In this document: piece by piece, positions 61,170 to 64,000 of the stretch
Numbering within the stretch: position 1 is the first letter of the stretch
Layout of the letters: every line of letters starts with the position of its first letter
Source: Syngnathus acus
Taxonomy: Eukaryota > Chordata > Actinopteri > Syngnathiformes > Syngnathidae
Direction of reading: 5' to 3'
DNA: 64,000 bases
NCBI RefSeq assembly: GCF_901709675.1
Contig: NC_051088.1
Location: 18,237,193 to 18,301,192 of the forward strand
Position numbers and translations under genes: made by a program
The notes under the pieces: generated by a model
Seen by the model: only the letters and a program-made list of their open reading frames with translations
Databases searched by the model: none
Told to the model about the DNA's origin: nothing

Positions 61170-61292
61170 AGAAGACAAATATGAGCAACAACTGCAGCAC
61201 GGACGCATCCAACATGCAAACTCCAGCCAGAGCTGAGATTCGAACCCAGAACATCAGCGAGCCACTTTGTCAATAATAGCACCACTGCACAT
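61170..61292. mobile_element. Diverged SINE-family tail with tRNA-like B box
   Basis: aacatgcaaactcca followed by gctgagattcgaaccc matches the distal end of the same repeat family as 56083-56285 and 4866-4972. It is truncated on both sides. Confidence 0.45.
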
Positions 61293-61420
61293 GAAGCGAT
61301 GTGGGCAAAAATGACTAAACTGGACAATGACGAAATTTTTTTTTCACAGTTGGCGACTGCCTCGCACTCGTCGAATGACCCGCGCATATACAACGAACAC
61401 TATAACACTGTAAAGGAAAG

Positions 61421-61434
61421 TGCGCCCCCTGGTG
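61421..61434 (-). promoter_or_regulatory. Near-consensus CTCF-like motif upstream of zbtb46
   Basis: The reverse complement, acaccagggggcgc, matches 13 of 14 positions of the CTCF core, in the opposite orientation to the motif at 33844. Low support. Confidence 0.25.
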
Positions 61435-61693
61435 TTCTTGTCAGGAAACAACTCTTAGAGGTGCTACTTACACTGTATTGTATTCTTTTTTTTTCTTTTT
61501 CTTTTTTTTTTTACTGAAGAAGCTAAGAAGTGGCTTGCCATGGCCAGGAAATGACAAGAAATAAGATTATTTCAGAGGCTGTGACTATTCACACTATTTA
61601 TTGACAGCAGTCGTGCTTGTCAGTGACAGAGACTCTCCACACTTTGCTTTTTCATCACACCCCCTCCCATCCTCCAAAACGATCACTTTTCAA

Positions 61694-61719
61694 CCCCCCC
61701 CCCCCCCCCCCCCCCCCCC
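61694..61719. repeat. Homopolymer run of 26 C
   Basis: Uninterrupted C on the plus strand (G on the zbtb46 strand). It is able to form G-quadruplex/i-motif structures and is prone to length error in sequencing. Confidence 0.95.
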
Positions 61720-64000
61720 ACGCCATAAAACAGGATGTTTGTTTAAATACGCCTTCAAGCTACTTGGTTTAAGTATTTGTTTGAAATCAACTATCTTTGT
61801 TCATCTCAACTATGTTAGCTTTATAGCTATAGGCAAAAGAAACAAAATGCATTTCCACTAGATGGCAGAAGGTACAACCAACCTGTGTCCACCTGTTGCA
61901 ATTCATCCTACAGAAAAACTGCCTTGTAACTTAACATACCAATATTTCCCAGCAAATACGTTTGTGAGACGAGATTATCACATACGCTTTTATGACATTT
62001 GTGTGACGTTTTTCCAATTAAAATATTTGCATTGGCAAAAGAGATCATGCATTTCCTTGTTAAGTTTGGTCTGTTGAAACAGAAGAAATTTCAGCTGGAC
62101 AAAGAATCCCTCTTTGGAGGTTAAGTGAGGCCAGACGGAGGAGGGTTCACGTCCAGTCTTCCGCCCTGCAAGCAGCCGAACAAGCATTGCAGCCAGCCCC
62201 CGCAAGAAAGCGCTCCACAGCCGTAAGCGGTCGCCTGTTGCCATGATCACATCAACGAGTCGTTCTTTGGCACCAAAATGAAAGTTTCATTGGGAAAAGT
62301 CAACTCGGAGAGTGGCGTGTCATCACAAACAAAGGCAGACAAGTGCGTGCCGTGTTCAATTGTGTGTGATACGCCACGCGTGTCAATGAGTGACAGTTTG
62401 CACAAAGCGGCAGACAGCCGAACAGGTACTTTCACACCGCTCATGCACTCTGGGGAGCCTGTCACAGTGATCCGACGGAGCCACCGTAAGATTGATTCTT
62501 ATTTCTGTGAAACTGAAATAAACACACGGGCAGGTACCTCTGTGTCGGAGTTGCTGGACACGCCAGGGGAACTAGTAAAAATGCATCAATGAAATAGGCA
62601 CAGACATGCAGCGTGGCTTAGTCTTCGAAAGCCGATTAAAAAAAAAAGAAAAAAAAAAAGGAGAAGCTTCTTACTTGAAGCAAGTGAGACATACCTGCTA
62701 CCCCATGGGCTCTGAATGGGCGATCGGTGTCGCTTCCCTCCGAGTCCAATGTGGTGTGACAGCCCCGAGAAACAACACGGTAAAGGAGGATGAGTGCAGT
62801 GGGGCGGGGGGGAGGGATGTCCACTCGGAAAGCTCTGTCCTCTCCTATGCGTGTCTTTTCTGCCAAGTGTAATTCCCCGTGTTTTCTCCCACTCCACAGC
62901 CCCGCTTTCTCTCGCTCTCCCAGCTTCTCCCTCCCCTGCTCTTCCGTGTCTTGCAATCATGAGCCTCCCCCTCGCTCCCTCCCTCCTCTCCTCTCCCTCC
63001 CCCCATTATACTCTCTGCCTCCCCTCACCTCTCTCTCTTTCTCTCCCCCGCACGTCTTCTTTATCTCTACCAATCACATTTTTTCATATTTTGAGGAATA
63101 AATAGATGAATATAAAAAAATTAAAATAATAATTTTCAGGGGATAACCAATGACATTTAAAAATTAAAACGTATCGCTGGCGTTGGCCAAAACCTCATAA
63201 ATTACATTTGGGTCAGTTTAATAGTATTAATCTATACTTTTGGTCAGTCCAGACATGTGTGTTGTTGTTTTTTTTTACAAATTATTGACCAATCTAAAGT
63301 TTTGAAATGGCTTTCTCTTTTTCACAATACAATGGTAATGATTGAACAAATCTGTCATTTTTGGGGTCACCTGAAAAGTGATGATGATTTTGAACACTGA
63401 GAAGTGATGATAGTTTTGGACATGTCCAAAATCATCATTCACTCCTCCAGACGCCACCGATGTACACATTTCAAATTAATTATTTTTGGTCTTATTTTCA
63501 TGGTAACATATAACAACATGTTTCAAGAAAAAAGCATAACATGGGTGAAAAAATGGGAAGTTCTTTGGACTGAAATTGCTTGGTGACATTAGTGCATTTG
63601 TGGTTGTCCCATTGCTATTTGCGAGTTGCTTTATCTTTGTTACAGCTCCTGTCTTGTATTGTACTACTACGACTATTAGTACTGATGATGATATTATAAT
63701 CAGAATAACAATAATCATAATCACAACAACAATAGCAATAACAATAGATGTGGATGATTGTGTTGTGGCATAGTCACGGGTGGTACGAGCGGTATCGGTT
63801 GCCATGGGACTGATTAGGGGCTCAGGGAAAGCCATTCTCTCTGGTGGTAACCATAGGAAAAACACTACTTGATGATGCGGTGGTGGCGGAAGGATGGAGT
63901 GTCATTTGACAAAGTGACGTGTCATGTGTCATAAAAGAAAACAAAACCCAAGATATCAAACTTAAAGTTCTTAGTTCTAAATTTGTTATATTTTAAATAT

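Larger units (their letters stand above)
46906..64000. other. Upstream intron or 5' flank of zbtb46, no coding exon seen
   Basis: The acceptor at 46906 shows that a non-coding 5' exon lies further up, but I cannot place it. GC-richer parts occur around 60050-60300 and 62100-62560 and could hold a promoter. The rest is AT-rich sequence with purine-rich tracts (53130-53300, 54590-54730, 56870-57080), pyrimidine-rich DNA (62870-63060), microsatellites and SINE fragments. Open frames here lack recognisable domains. Confidence 0.6.

Noticed and set aside
62278-62592. 104-codon plus-strand frame in GC-richer DNA
   Set aside because: No recognisable domain and no splice or context support; more likely promoter-region or chance sequence.

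Overview
The window is nuclear DNA of a vertebrate, most likely a ray-finned (teleost) fish. The reasons are a vertebrate BTB/zinc-finger gene with GT-AG introns, fish-type tRNA-derived SINE fragments, short hAT and Tc1 DNA-transposon remnants, and very many di- and tetranucleotide microsatellites. I cannot name the species.

The only gene recognised with certainty is zbtb46 on the minus strand. Five coding exons can be joined in frame from an ATG at 46870 to a TAA at 11841: 46870-46685, 46579-45655, 21893-21603, 12764-12589 and 12269-11841. They total 2007 nt, or 668 codons plus stop. The protein has an N-terminal BTB/POZ domain, a Gly-rich insert, a linker with a SUMO-type VKEE site and a basic patch, two classic C2H2 fingers, a third Cys/His cluster and an acidic tail ending DFAWIS. 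The region from 46906 to 64000 is upstream intron or flank with no coding exon I can defend. The region below 11841 is the 3' UTR and flank.

A second coding unit lies inside zbtb46 intron 4 on the same strand: 17809-17759, 16335-16293 and 16200-15428. It joins in frame to a 288-residue protein with four dispersed C2H2/C2HC fingers. I do not recognise its family. It could be a nested gene or an alternative product of the locus.

The most unusual structure is at 5560-8394, downstream of zbtb46. About 148-bp terminal inverted repeats, each holding a tRNA-Glu-like sequence pointing inward, enclose about ten tandem copies of a 235-bp unit, and each unit contains two hairpins. This looks like a foldback element with an internal satellite. 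Other mobile pieces are two hAT MITEs with perfect 8-bp target-site duplications (23008-23296 and 44571-45338), a probable third hAT element (1344-1748), a Tc1-like remnant (15090-15425) and several SINE fragments. Two arrays of the same tetranucleotide lie in opposite orientation in the 3' UTR (10450-10855) and intron 3 (24637-24724).

The rest is intron or flank with simple repeats, purine-rich tracts and a few stretches that look like conserved non-coding elements. I see no prokaryotic feature, CRISPR array, rRNA or intact transposase.
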